From the NCBI GenBank assembly GCA_014192425.1, contig BJHK01000001.1, forward strand, positions 190,623 through 254,622: 64,000 nucleotides of DNA, in the 5' to 3' direction. The notes below the pieces were generated by a model. That model saw only the letters and a program-made list of their open reading frames with translations. It ran no database searches and was not told where the DNA came from. The position numbers and the translations under genes were made by a program. This document shows, in pieces, positions 18,379 through 26,911 of the stretch; the stretch's first letter is position 1; every line of letters starts with the position of its first letter. This DNA is from Planctomycetia bacterium (GTDB lineage Bacteria > Planctomycetota > Planctomycetia > Pirellulales > UBA1268).

Positions 18379-19140
18379 TCAACCGCGGCGGTCGAAGCGC
18401 AGCAGGGCGCGGGGCAGAGTCGAGTCGATCGCCCGGGCCAGCCCGATCACGAAGCCGGCTGCGCCGTCCCGCCAGCCGCCGCGCAGGAGGAACGCCTTGA
18501 GGAACACCGCCAGCGCCCGGAAGGGGAGCGTCCAGAGCCGGACCCGCTCCCCCCTGTCGCGGATTAGCGTTGCCTTGAGCGGGGCGTACCGCAGCGTGCG
18601 GGCGAGCACGTCGACGAGATCGACGTAGCTGTAATGGAGCATCGATCCGGGCAGGAGCCGCGGGGCTGACGCGGCCGCGACCTGCTCGTGCACGAGCAGG
18701 GGCTTGAAGGCGGCCCGCGTGCGATTGAAGAGCCGCAGGACGCGATCATCGCGCCACGGCCCGTGGTGGATCTCGCGACTGCCGATGAAGGTCCGGCGCC
18801 GCACCTCCCAGCAGGCCGCCGGATCGGAGAGATCGAGGCCGCGGATCGCGGCGGCGGCCTCCGCGTCGAGGATCTCGTCGGCGTCGATGGACAGGATCCA
18901 GTCGTGGCTCGCCAGCGCCACCGCCCGGGCCTTCTGCGGACCGTAGCCGAGAAACGGCTGCCGCTCGACGCGGACGCCGGCCGCGCTGGCGACCGCCGCC
19001 ACGCCGGGCCCCGGTCCGGAATCGAGGACGAGCCGCTCGGCGCAGAAGTCGAGGGCCGCAAGGACGGCCTCGAGGTGCGGGGCGCACTCCCCCACGATGA
19101 TCACGGCCGAGATCGCGGCGCCGCGGTCCGCGGCCGTCAT
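18379..19140 (-). CDS. Family 2 glycosyltransferase, WaaE/KdtX-like
   Basis: A 253-residue GT-A fold glycosyltransferase. AVIIVGECAPHLEAVLAAL is the family 2 opening, RLVLDSGPGPG and DWILSIDADEIL give the nucleotide-sugar and metal (DAD) motifs, and AACWEVRRRTFIGSREIHHG with FNRTRAAFKPLLVHE resembles the WaaE/KdtX group that adds sugars to the lipopolysaccharide core. The C-terminus has an amphipathic or membrane-associated stretch (LPFRALAVFLKAFLLRGGW). Donor and acceptor are unknown. Its ATG overlaps the stop of the upstream kinase gene by four bases (ATGA), so translation is coupled. Lipid A genes lie 4-6 kb away, which fits an envelope role. Confidence 0.85.
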   Translation of the reverse strand: MTAADRGAAISAVIIVGECAPHLEAVLAALDFCAERLVLDSGPGPGVAAVASAAGVRVERQPFLGYGPQKARAVALASHDWILSIDADEILDAEAAAAIRGLDLSDPAACWEVRRRTFIGSREIHHGPWRDDRVLRLFNRTRAAFKPLLVHEQVAAASAPRLLPGSMLHYSYVDLVDVLARTLRYAPLKATLIRDRGERVRLWTLPFRALAVFLKAFLLRGGWRDGAAGFVIGLARAIDSTLPRALLRFDRRG

Positions 19141-20843
19141 GGGCGTTCTCCCTCGGCGGCCGGGTCCGGGGCAGGGGGAGCCGCGACCGACGCGGCGGCC
19201 ACATCGTCCGCGAGCCGGAGCGGAAACTCCAGCACAAACGTGCTCCCTTGCCCCACGCTGCTCGTGCAGCGGATGTCGCCGCCGTGCTCGCGGAGGATCT
19301 TCCGGCTCACCGGCAGGCCGAGCCCCGTGCCGCGCGTTCCCTTCGTCGACACGAAGAGGTCGAAGATCGTCCCCCGCGCCTCTTCCGCAATCCCCGCGCC
19401 GTTATCGGACACGGTGACCCGCGCGAGCCGGGCTGTCTCGTCGAACGCCACGTCGAGGCCGATCGCCGGGCCGGGCCGCTCCTCGACGGCGTCGAGAGCG
19501 TTCGTGACCACGTTGAGGATCGCCCGGAACATCCCCTCGGCGTCGAAGAGCAGGAGTGGCAGGTCCGCGCGGGGCTGCCAGCGGATCGCGACGCCCGCCG
19601 CGGCGGCCCGCTGCCGCACCGTCTCGACGACCTCCGTGACGACGGCGCCAAGGTCGGCGGGGGCCAGCTCCGGCTCCCGCGTTTTGCTGAAGGTCAGCAT
19701 GTCCATGACCAGCGAGGCGATCTTGTCCTGGTTGCGGGAGACGATCCCCCAGCCCTTGCGCAGCGTGTCGGTATCGCCGTCGGCGAGGCCCATCTCCACG
19801 AGGTAACTGCCGCCGCGGATCCCCTGGAGGATGTTCTTGATGTGGTGCGACACGGTGGCGATCGTCTCGCCGATCGCCGCCAGCCGCTCGGCCTGCACCA
19901 GCGCCGAGTAGTAGGAGGTGTCCTCGACCGCGAGGGCCGCCTGGTTGCCGATGGCGACGAGGAGCTTCAGGTGGTCGTCGCCGAACACGGCCGGGCCCGT
20001 CGTGTCGCTGGAGAGCGGGGTCGTGGTGTCGACGTAGATCGCCCCCACCATGCCGTAGCGGCCCTGCATCGGCACGCAGATCGCCTCGCGGATGCCGGTG
20101 CGAATGACGCTGTTGCCGGCGGAGAAGCGGTCGTCGTCGCGTGCGTCGCTGGTGATCACGCCCTCGCGGCGGGTCACCACGTAGTCGAGGATCGTGCGGC
20201 TCACGACCAACTCCCCGCCGTCGCCGTGCCGGTCGCGCCGGGCCCGCGTCGTCAGAGCGCCGCTGGCGGGATCGACGAGCATGATGCAGCCCCGGTCGGC
20301 CGCCACCCAGTCGAACACGAGGTCGAGGATCCGGCCGAGGAGCTCGTCGATGTCGAGCGTGTGGCTGACCGCCATCGCCGTCCGGTACATCACCTGCAGG
20401 CTGCCGCGGGCCCGGGCAAGCCAGCGGTCGTGGGTGTCGAGCGGCGTGGCCATGGCGATCGAGTCGTCCTCGCGGATCGCGGCCACGATGTGCGAGCCGT
20501 CGAGGCCGTCGGCCGTGACCACGTCGTCGAGGCCGGCGGCGATCGGTCCGGTGCCGTCCGTGAACGCCAGCACCGTCTGGCCGACACGGATTCGATCCCC
20601 CCAGCGCAGGTCGGCCTGCTCGATCTGGCGGTCGTTGAGGAACGTGCCGTTGGAGCTCTTCAGGTCGGCGATGCGAAACCGGTCCCCGATGCGGCGAATC
20701 TCCGCGTGGCGGCGCGAGATCTCGCTGTCGTCGAGCCGGATCAGGTTGCCCGCCTCGCGGCCGATGGTGGCCGCGCCGGCGAGCCCGCCGAGGTCGTGCT
20801 GCACGCCCGTGTTCGTGCCTTGGATGACGAGGAGCGATGCCAC
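19137..20843 (-). CDS. FHA-GAF sensor histidine kinase
   Basis: A 568-residue soluble kinase without a transmembrane segment. Residues about 5-90 form an FHA domain (IGREAGNLIRLDDSEISRRH and DLKSSNGTFLND), which binds phosphothreonine peptides. A GAF domain follows at about 165-310. The dimerisation helix has VSHHIKNILQGIRGG with the likely phosphorylated His near 331. The ATPase domain carries the N box ILNVVTNALDAVEE, the G1 box VSDNGAGI, FDLFVSTKGTRGTGLGLPVS and a final IRCTSSVGQGSTFVLEFPL. GTG 20843 is chosen because the FHA domain follows directly; upstream codons are Arg/Pro-rich noise. No response regulator is adjacent. The coupled glycosyltransferase downstream is the only linked gene. 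Confidence 0.9.
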   Translation of the reverse strand: MASLLVIQGTNTGVQHDLGGLAGAATIGREAGNLIRLDDSEISRRHAEIRRIGDRFRIADLKSSNGTFLNDRQIEQADLRWGDRIRVGQTVLAFTDGTGPIAAGLDDVVTADGLDGSHIVAAIREDDSIAMATPLDTHDRWLARARGSLQVMYRTAMAVSHTLDIDELLGRILDLVFDWVAADRGCIMLVDPASGALTTRARRDRHGDGGELVVSRTILDYVVTRREGVITSDARDDDRFSAGNSVIRTGIREAICVPMQGRYGMVGAIYVDTTTPLSSDTTGPAVFGDDHLKLLVAIGNQAALAVEDTSYYSALVQAERLAAIGETIATVSHHIKNILQGIRGGSYLVEMGLADGDTDTLRKGWGIVSRNQDKIASLVMDMLTFSKTREPELAPADLGAVVTEVVETVRQRAAAAGVAIRWQPRADLPLLLFDAEGMFRAILNVVTNALDAVEERPGPAIGLDVAFDETARLARVTVSDNGAGIAEEARGTIFDLFVSTKGTRGTGLGLPVSRKILREHGGDIRCTSSVGQGSTFVLEFPLRLADDVAAASVAAPPAPDPAAEGERP

Positions 20844-21040
20844 GGGCCGGCTGCCAGCGGGGAAGGGGGCGAAAAGTCGCCGAGGTTCCCGGATTGTGGC
20901 ACAGGATCGCGGCGGCCGGAAGCGCGGCCACGACGCCGTCGCTGCGAACGCTGGCGCGGGGGCTAGAATGGCGGGGGTTCGGCGGCGCGCGAGCCGTGGA
21001 TCCGACACGACGGATTGACTTCGGAAAGTGGAGGCAGGGC

Positions 21041-22957
21041 ATGGCGGTACAGCGGGGATCGATGCGCCGGTGGCGTGCGGCGTGCGGCGGTGTTCTCGGC
21101 ATGACGGTCCTCGGAGCCCTGGCCCACGCCGGCGAGCCGGCAGCGGCCGGCCGGTCGCCCGACAGCGACGCCGTCGGCCGCATGCGGGCGGCGGTCGAGT
21201 GGCTCGCGGCCCCGGACCGCGAGGGACGCGGCCCCGGCACGAAGGGCATCGACGCCGCGGCGGAGTACGTGGCCGCGCGGCTGGCCGAGACCGGCCTGGA
21301 CACGAAGGTCGTCGGCGACGGCCCCTACCAGGCGTTCGCGATGACGCTGGAGGCAAAGCTCGGGCCCGAGGCCCGCAACCGGGCCGAACTGGTCGGCCCA
21401 CCGGCTGCCGACGGCAGCCAGGCGACGGTGCCGCTCGTGCTCGGCAAGGATTTCACGCCGCTGGCCGCCGGCGGCTCGGGCGCGTTCGACCTGCCCCTGG
21501 CATTCGCCGGCTACGGCATCACGGCGCCGGCCGAGAAATACGACGACTACGCCCCGTTCGCCGGCCGCGACGGCCGGGCCCGGGGGCTGGCCGTGATCGT
21601 CCTCCGGCAGGAGCCGCAGAAGGACGACCCGCACAGCGTGTTCGCCGGCAACCAGGCGTCGCAGTACGCGGCGCTGGCCCGCAAGGTGGCCAACGCCTCG
21701 GAGCACGAGGCGGGCGGCATCGTGTTCGGCGACGACGCCGACACGGACGGCGACCGGTTGATGGAGTTCACGCGGGCGGGCGACGGCACCGACCGCCGGT
21801 CGCAGCCGATCCTCCACGTGCGGCGCGGCCTGCTCGACGATGTCGTGCGTCGATCGCTGGGCCGCGGCCTGAACGAGATCCAGAAGGGGATCGACGCGTC
21901 GCTGGCCCCGGCGAGCGGCCCGCTCGAGGGCTGGCGCATCCGCGGCGAGACGGCGATCGAGCGCCGCGAGACGCAGGCCAGGAACGTGCTCGCCATCCTC
22001 CGTGGCCGGGGCACGGAGGATGGCGAAGGGCGGCCCGCGATCCCGGCCGCCGAGACCGTCGTCCTCGGGGCCCACTACGACCACCTCGGTTTCGGCGGCG
22101 TCAACTCGGCCGCACCCGGCGTGAACGCCGTCCACCACGGTGCCGACGACAACGCCAGCGGCACCGCGCTGCTCATCGAAGTCGCCCGGCGGCTGGCGGC
22201 CGCCGGCCCGCTGCCGCGGACCGTGCTGTTCGTCGCCTTCTCCGGGGAGGAGCGCGGGCTGCTCGGCAGCGGTCATTACACCGCCAACGCCCCGCTCCCC
22301 CTCGCCGACACCGTGGCGATGGTGAACCTCGACATGGTGGGCCGGTTGAACGCCGACAAGCTCATCGTCCAAGGGGCCGACACCGGCACCGGCCTCGACC
22401 CGCTGATCGACCGGCTCGGGGCGGCGGGCACGTTCACGATCGCCAAGGAGTCGGGCGGGTTCGGGCCGAGCGATCACGCAAGTTTCTATGCCCGCAAGAT
22501 CCCGGTGCTGCACCTGTTCACCGGCTCCCACGCCGACTACCACCGCCCCACCGACACCGCCGAGAAGATCAACTACGAGGGGATGGAGCGGATCGCAACG
22601 CTCGTCACCGACCTGGTCAGGGAATTGGCCAGCGCCCCCGAGCGGCCCGACTACCTGGAGGTGGCAGGCAAGCAACTGGCCCGCGGCGGTGATCGCCCGT
22701 ACTTCGGCAGCATTCCCGAATTCGGGTCGGCCGGCAAAGGCTATGCGATCTCGGGTGTCGCCAAGGACTCGCCGGCGGAGAAGGGGGGGCTCAAGGGGGG
22801 CGACCTGATCGTGCGGCTCGGCGAGAGTGCCATCACCGGGCTCGATGACTTCGACAGCGCGCTGCGGAAGCACAAGGGAGGCGACACCGTGACCGTGGTG
22901 GTCGTCCGTGCCGGTGCGGAACTGCGGCTGGAGGTCGTCCTCGGCCCGCCGAAGTGA
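21041..22957 (+). CDS. Secreted M28-family aminopeptidase with PA and PDZ domains
   Basis: A 638-residue exported zinc metallopeptidase. An N-terminal signal peptide (GGVLGMTVLGALAHAG) precedes a protease-associated insert (about 95-265). The M28 catalytic domain has VVLGAHYDHLGFGG and HHGADDNASGTALLIE, the catalytic Glu pair in FSGEERGLLGSGHY, AMVNLDMVGRL, and the distal ligand His in HLFTGSHADYHRPTDTAEKI. The C-terminal PDZ domain (about 545-638) includes KDSPAEKGGLKGGDLIVRLG. The order fits planctomycete M28-PDZ peptidases. Preferred substrates are unknown; the family removes N-terminal residues from peptides. GGAGG lies five bases before ATG 21041. Confidence 0.93.
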   Translation: MAVQRGSMRRWRAACGGVLGMTVLGALAHAGEPAAAGRSPDSDAVGRMRAAVEWLAAPDREGRGPGTKGIDAAAEYVAARLAETGLDTKVVGDGPYQAFAMTLEAKLGPEARNRAELVGPPAADGSQATVPLVLGKDFTPLAAGGSGAFDLPLAFAGYGITAPAEKYDDYAPFAGRDGRARGLAVIVLRQEPQKDDPHSVFAGNQASQYAALARKVANASEHEAGGIVFGDDADTDGDRLMEFTRAGDGTDRRSQPILHVRRGLLDDVVRRSLGRGLNEIQKGIDASLAPASGPLEGWRIRGETAIERRETQARNVLAILRGRGTEDGEGRPAIPAAETVVLGAHYDHLGFGGVNSAAPGVNAVHHGADDNASGTALLIEVARRLAAAGPLPRTVLFVAFSGEERGLLGSGHYTANAPLPLADTVAMVNLDMVGRLNADKLIVQGADTGTGLDPLIDRLGAAGTFTIAKESGGFGPSDHASFYARKIPVLHLFTGSHADYHRPTDTAEKINYEGMERIATLVTDLVRELASAPERPDYLEVAGKQLARGGDRPYFGSIPEFGSAGKGYAISGVAKDSPAEKGGLKGGDLIVRLGESAITGLDDFDSALRKHKGGDTVTVVVVRAGAELRLEVVLGPPK

Positions 22958-23125
22958 CGCGCGGCGGGCGAGCGGGGGCGAATGCGGCCCGTTTTTCGGC
23001 GGAAATCTGGCCTTGAGCCGGCCGACGGCGATCGGCATCATCCTGCCGCATTCGAGTTCAGGACGGTCGCACGAGGCCGTCGGTGGTTCCCGTGAACCAT
23101 CCGGATGCGCGACCGTTTTGCCAGG

Positions 23126-23164
23126 CTATTTCGTCAGACTATTTCGCCAGCCTATTTCGCCAGA
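23126..23164. repeat. Three 13-bp tandem repeats upstream of ompH
   Basis: CTATTTCGTCAGA, CTATTTCGCCAGC and CTATTTCGCCAGA follow each other without gaps and end just before the AAGGAG ribosome-binding site of the ompH-like gene. They fall in the likely 5' untranslated region, or could be protein-binding sites. Confidence 0.85.
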
Positions 23165-23179
23165 CAAGGAGTGCTTCAC

Positions 23180-23893
23180 GTGAGCAGGACACATGTCGGT
23201 TTCGCGATCGCTGCGGTGATGATCACCGCGATGGCCTCGGCCTCGGGGCAGCCCGGCGGCCGCCCCGGACCAGGTGTCGCGCCCGCCGCCGGCGCTCCGG
23301 CTGTCGTCGCCGGCGCTCCGGCTCCCGTCGCCGTGCCTCGGCCGGCGGCCGCCCCCGCCGGTGCCGCGCCCACCCAAGTGGTCGTGCTCGACGTCGGCTA
23401 CATCTTCAAGAATCACGCCGGCTTCAACGCCGAAATGGCGAAGATCAAGGATGACGTGATGACGGTCGAGAACCGTCTCAAGCAGGAGCAGGAGCGGATT
23501 CGCGGCATGATGGAGCAGCTCAAGATCTTTCAGCCGGGGACGCCCGAGTATCGCAAGCTCGAGGGGGACGTCGCCAAGGCGCAGGGCGACTTCCAGGTCA
23601 AGGCCCAGCTGGAGAAGAAGGACTTCCTCGAACGCGAGGCGAAGGTCTATCACCGGGTGTATGGCGAGGTCGAGCAGGCGGTGTCGACGTTCGCCAAGTC
23701 GAACCGGATTGCCGTGGTGCTGCGGTTCGACGGCGAGGCCGTCGATCCCAAGGAGGCCGACCGCGGCAAGATCATGGCCCACCTGAGCCGACCGATCGTC
23801 TATCACGACGGGCTCGTCGACATCACTCCCGACGTCCTCCGGATGCTCAACGGCCCCGTCGCTGCGCAGCCGCAGCGGCAGCCGCTGCGCTGA
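23180..23893 (+). CDS. ompH: OmpH/Skp-family periplasmic chaperone
   Basis: A 237-residue exported protein whose family binds unfolded outer-membrane proteins in the periplasm. GTG 23180 has AAGGAG eight bases upstream and starts a signal peptide (HVGFAIAAVMITAMASASGQ). After a Pro/Ala-rich linker the mature part begins VVLDVGYIFKNHAGFNAEMA, the usual start of the Skp beta strand and first helix. A charged coiled-coil arm follows (NRLKQEQERIRGMMEQLKIF, then AQLEKKDFLEREAKVYHRVY) and returns to AIVVLRFDGE-like strands and an IVYHDGLVDIT end. It heads a cluster with lpxC and lpxA, as is common in Gram-negatives. Confidence 0.88.
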   Translation: MSRTHVGFAIAAVMITAMASASGQPGGRPGPGVAPAAGAPAVVAGAPAPVAVPRPAAAPAGAAPTQVVVLDVGYIFKNHAGFNAEMAKIKDDVMTVENRLKQEQERIRGMMEQLKIFQPGTPEYRKLEGDVAKAQGDFQVKAQLEKKDFLEREAKVYHRVYGEVEQAVSTFAKSNRIAVVLRFDGEAVDPKEADRGKIMAHLSRPIVYHDGLVDITPDVLRMLNGPVAAQPQRQPLR

Positions 23894-23968
23894 GCGGACC
23901 GCGGTTTCCGTGCCGGGCGGCTCGCGGTGGGTCGCCCGGCTCCGTTTCGCCTACCCGCGTCGAGCGTC

Positions 23969-24826
23969 ATGCGACTTCGATCCCAGCGCACCCTGTGTCG
24001 TCCCGCCGCGGTCTCCGGCCCGGGCTACTGGAGCGGCCGCGACTGCGTGGTCGAGCTGCTGCCCGCGCCGGCGAATGCAGGCCTGGTGTTCGTGCGTGGC
24101 GACGTCGGCGTCGGCGTGCGGATCCCGGCCGCCGTCGAGCATCGCGTCGAGGCCATGAATCGGACGACGCTCGCCGTGGCCGGCGTGCAGGTGCAGTTGG
24201 TCGAGCATTGCCTGAGCGCGCTGGCGGGGCTGGGCGTCGACGCCTGCGTCGTCCGCGTGTCGGCCGAGGAACTGCCCGGCCTCGACGGCTCGGCCCGGGC
24301 GTTCGTCGAGGCGATCGACGCCGCGGGGCTCGAGGATCTCGCGGCCCCCGTCGATCCGCTCGTCGTGGCGGGCACGGTGCGGGTCGAGGAGGGGGAGGCG
24401 TGGATCGAGGCCTCCGCGCCCCGCTCTGCCGGGCTGACGGTCGAATACGAGCTCGATTACGGGCCGGGGCCGATCGGCCGGCAGTCGCTGGCGGTCCGAG
24501 TCGATCCCGAGGTCTATCGGCAGGGGCTGGCCGCCGCCCGGACGTTCATCTCAGCCGCCGAGGCGACGCGGCTGCGGGCCAGCGGCCTCGGCCTGGCGGT
24601 GACGCCGCAGGATCTGGTCGTGTTCGGTGCCGATGGCCCGATCGGCAACACGCTGCGCTGGTCCGACGAGTGCGTGCGGCACAAGGTGCTCGACCTGGTC
24701 GGCGACCTGGCGCTCGTCGGCAGGCCGCTGCATGCCCATGTCCGCTGCTCACGGAGCGGGCACCGGCTCAATGCGGCGCTCGCCGCCCGGCTCGTGGCCC
24801 TTCACGGGAGGCGGGCTTCGGCCTGA
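23969..24826 (+). CDS. lpxC: UDP-3-O-acyl-N-acetylglucosamine deacetylase
   Basis: LpxC catalyses the committed step of lipid A synthesis: Zn-dependent removal of the N-acetyl group from UDP-3-O-acyl-GlcNAc. The 285-residue protein shows the duplicated fold and zinc ligands. LVEHCLSALAGLGVDAC holds the first His, SDECVRHKVLDLVGDLALVG has the HxxxD pair, and the catalytic His is in RSGHRLNAALAARL. GLDGSARAFVEAI and AARTFISAAEA are further conserved blocks. ATG 23969 is chosen because similarity begins a few residues later (RSQRTLCRPAAVSGPGYWSG). lpxA follows after 5 bp, so the two are probably translated from one transcript. Confidence 0.95.
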   Translation: MRLRSQRTLCRPAAVSGPGYWSGRDCVVELLPAPANAGLVFVRGDVGVGVRIPAAVEHRVEAMNRTTLAVAGVQVQLVEHCLSALAGLGVDACVVRVSAEELPGLDGSARAFVEAIDAAGLEDLAAPVDPLVVAGTVRVEEGEAWIEASAPRSAGLTVEYELDYGPGPIGRQSLAVRVDPEVYRQGLAAARTFISAAEATRLRASGLGLAVTPQDLVVFGADGPIGNTLRWSDECVRHKVLDLVGDLALVGRPLHAHVRCSRSGHRLNAALAARLVALHGRRASA

Positions 24827-24831
24827 CGGGC

Positions 24832-25695
24832 ATGGACGCGGCCGGTCGTCACGAGGAGGAAGGGGGGCTGACGCTGCCGATCGGCCGCGAGCCGACGCTC
24901 ATCCACCCGACCGCGATCGTCGAGCCGGGGGCCGTGCTCGGCGCGGGGGTCCGCATCGGGCCGTCCTGCGTCGTCTCGGCCCAGTCCGTGATTGGCCGGG
25001 GCACCGTGCTCGCCAACAACGTCACGCTGCTGGGGAGCGTGCGGATCGGGGAGCGGAACCGGATCTTCCCCAACTGCGTCATCGGCGGTGAGCCGCAGGA
25101 CGTCAGCTACCGGGGCACCGTGACGCGGGTCGAGATCGGCGACGACAACGTGATCCGCGAGGGTGTGACGATCAACCGGGCCTCGGAGAAGGAGGAGGGG
25201 CTGACGGCGATCGGGAGCTACAACTACCTGATGGCCAACTGCCATGTGGCCCACGACTGCCGGATCGGTGACCACGTCATCATCGCCAACGGCACGCTCC
25301 TCGGCGGTCACGTCCGCATCCAGTCCCGGGCCTCGCTCTCCGGGGCCGTGGCCGTCCATCATTGGGCCACGATCGGCGGCTGGGCGTTCGTGGCCGGCCT
25401 GACGCGTGTGCTGCACGACGTGCCCCCCTTCATGCTCGTGGAGGGATCGCCGGCGCGGCCGCGGTGCGTCAACCTCGTGGCCCTCAAGCGCGGAGATTTT
25501 CACGACGACACGAAGGACGCGATCGTCGAGGCCCATCGGCTCCTGTACCGGGCGAAGGTCGGCTGCGAGGCGGCGCGGGAGGTGCTCCGGCAGCGGCAGA
25601 TGCTCGTCCCCGAGGTGATGCACCTGCTCGATTTTCTCGTCCTCCAGCAGGAGGGGCGACACGGACGGGCCCGGGAACGACGGAGGGCGGCATGA
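24832..25695 (+). CDS. lpxA: UDP-N-acetylglucosamine acyltransferase
   Basis: LpxA transfers a 3-hydroxyacyl chain from acyl carrier protein to the 3-OH of UDP-GlcNAc, the first step of lipid A synthesis. The 287-residue protein has a left-handed beta-helix of hexapeptide repeats starting IHPTAIVEPGAVLGAGVRIG. Family blocks include the GGEPQDVSYRG loop, EGVTINRASEKEEGLT, and NYLMANCHVAHDCRIGDHVI with the catalytic His. The C-terminal helical domain follows ALKRGDF. An N-terminal extension of about 20 acidic residues precedes the helix. Its stop overlaps the start of the Gfo/Idh gene (ATGA). lpxB and lpxD are not in this window. Confidence 0.95.
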   Translation: MDAAGRHEEEGGLTLPIGREPTLIHPTAIVEPGAVLGAGVRIGPSCVVSAQSVIGRGTVLANNVTLLGSVRIGERNRIFPNCVIGGEPQDVSYRGTVTRVEIGDDNVIREGVTINRASEKEEGLTAIGSYNYLMANCHVAHDCRIGDHVIIANGTLLGGHVRIQSRASLSGAVAVHHWATIGGWAFVAGLTRVLHDVPPFMLVEGSPARPRCVNLVALKRGDFHDDTKDAIVEAHRLLYRAKVGCEAAREVLRQRQMLVPEVMHLLDFLVLQQEGRHGRARERRRAA

Positions 25696-26777
25696 GCGAC
25701 AGCGCGGCGCAGGTGGGTTCGGAGCGGCGGCGGGTGGCGGTGGTCGGCTGCGGCCACCTGGGGGCGATCCACGCCCGGCTCGTCGCGGCGCGGGAGGACG
25801 CCACGTTGGTCGCGGTCGTCGATCCGTGCGCCGCGCCCAGGCAGCGGCAGGCCGAGGCCCACGGCTGTCGCGGGCTGGCCGATCCGCGCGAGATCGTCGG
25901 GCTCGCCGACGCCTGCATCGTCGCCGCGCCGACGGGGCTGCATGCCGCGATCGCGGTGCCGCTCCTCGAGGCGGGCATCGACCTGCTCGTGGAGAAGCCG
26001 ATCGCGGCAACGCCGGAGGATGCCCGGGCGATCGCCATCGCGGCCCGGCGGCACGGCCGCACGGTCGCCGTCGGCCACGTGGAGCGGTTCAATCCGGCCT
26101 GGCGGGCGGCCGCCGAGCGATTCGGCCGGCCGATCGCGGTCGAGGCCGCGCGGCTCGCCCCGTTCACGTTCCGATCGCTCGACGTGGGCGTCGTCCACGA
26201 CCTGATGATCCACGACATCGACCTCGTCCTGTCGCTCGATCCAGGCCGGCTGGAGCGGGTCGAGGCGCAGGGGATCGTGGCCGCGGGGGGGCACGAGGAC
26301 GCGGTTCGTGCCCGGCTCGTCTTCTCGTCGGGCCTCGTCGCCGACCTGACGGCGTCACGGATCAGCCCGGTGCTTCGCCGGTCGTTCACGGCCTGGTCTG
26401 CGGACGGCATCGTGACGGTCGATTTCAACGCCCGGTCCGTGGAGGCGGTCACGCCTTCCGCGATCGTTCGCGACGGGTCGTTCGTGGCGGCGCAGGTGCC
26501 GCCGGCCGACCGGTCCGGTCTCAAAGAGCGATTCTTCGCCGACGTCCTCCCGCTGGAGTCGCTGTCGGTCGCCGAGGCGAATGCGATCGCCGCGGAGCAT
26601 GACGATTTCCTGGAGGCGATCCGCGTTGGACGGCCGCCTTTGGTGCCGGCCGCCGCCGGTGCCGCGGCGGTGGAGATCGCCGCCCGGGTGCTCGATGCCC
26701 TCGAGTGCACCCGGCTGGGCGGCGACACGAGCCGACGGGGTACGATTCCGCTCTACCCGCGCCGCAAGACCGGCTGA
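25692..26777 (+). CDS. Gfo/Idh/MocA-family oxidoreductase
   Basis: A 361-residue NAD(P)-dependent oxidoreductase. The Rossmann start VAVVGCGHLGAIHARLVAAR has a GxGxxG-like turn, VAAPTGLHAAIAVPLLEAG and DLLVEKPIAATPEDA form the typical EKP motif, and GHVERFNPAWRA with HDLMIHDIDLVLSL supplies the His/Asp residues of the sugar site. The lpxA-Gfo/Idh overlap (ATGA) suggests a role in making or modifying a nucleotide sugar for lipid A or another envelope glycan; this is inference from context. Substrate cannot be read from the sequence. Confidence 0.9.
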   Translation: MSDSAAQVGSERRRVAVVGCGHLGAIHARLVAAREDATLVAVVDPCAAPRQRQAEAHGCRGLADPREIVGLADACIVAAPTGLHAAIAVPLLEAGIDLLVEKPIAATPEDARAIAIAARRHGRTVAVGHVERFNPAWRAAAERFGRPIAVEAARLAPFTFRSLDVGVVHDLMIHDIDLVLSLDPGRLERVEAQGIVAAGGHEDAVRARLVFSSGLVADLTASRISPVLRRSFTAWSADGIVTVDFNARSVEAVTPSAIVRDGSFVAAQVPPADRSGLKERFFADVLPLESLSVAEANAIAAEHDDFLEAIRVGRPPLVPAAAGAAAVEIAARVLDALECTRLGGDTSRRGTIPLYPRRKTG

Positions 26778-26911
26778 TATGGCGCGGGTGCGGCTCGCGC
26801 TGGAAGCTCGTATGGTTCGCTGGTCGGGGCTGCCGGGTGAAAGGTTCGCGGCACAGGCTGCCGATATCCGGCAAGGGAGATGGGGCCGGTGCCGGCCCCA
26901 GGAGGCAGCGA

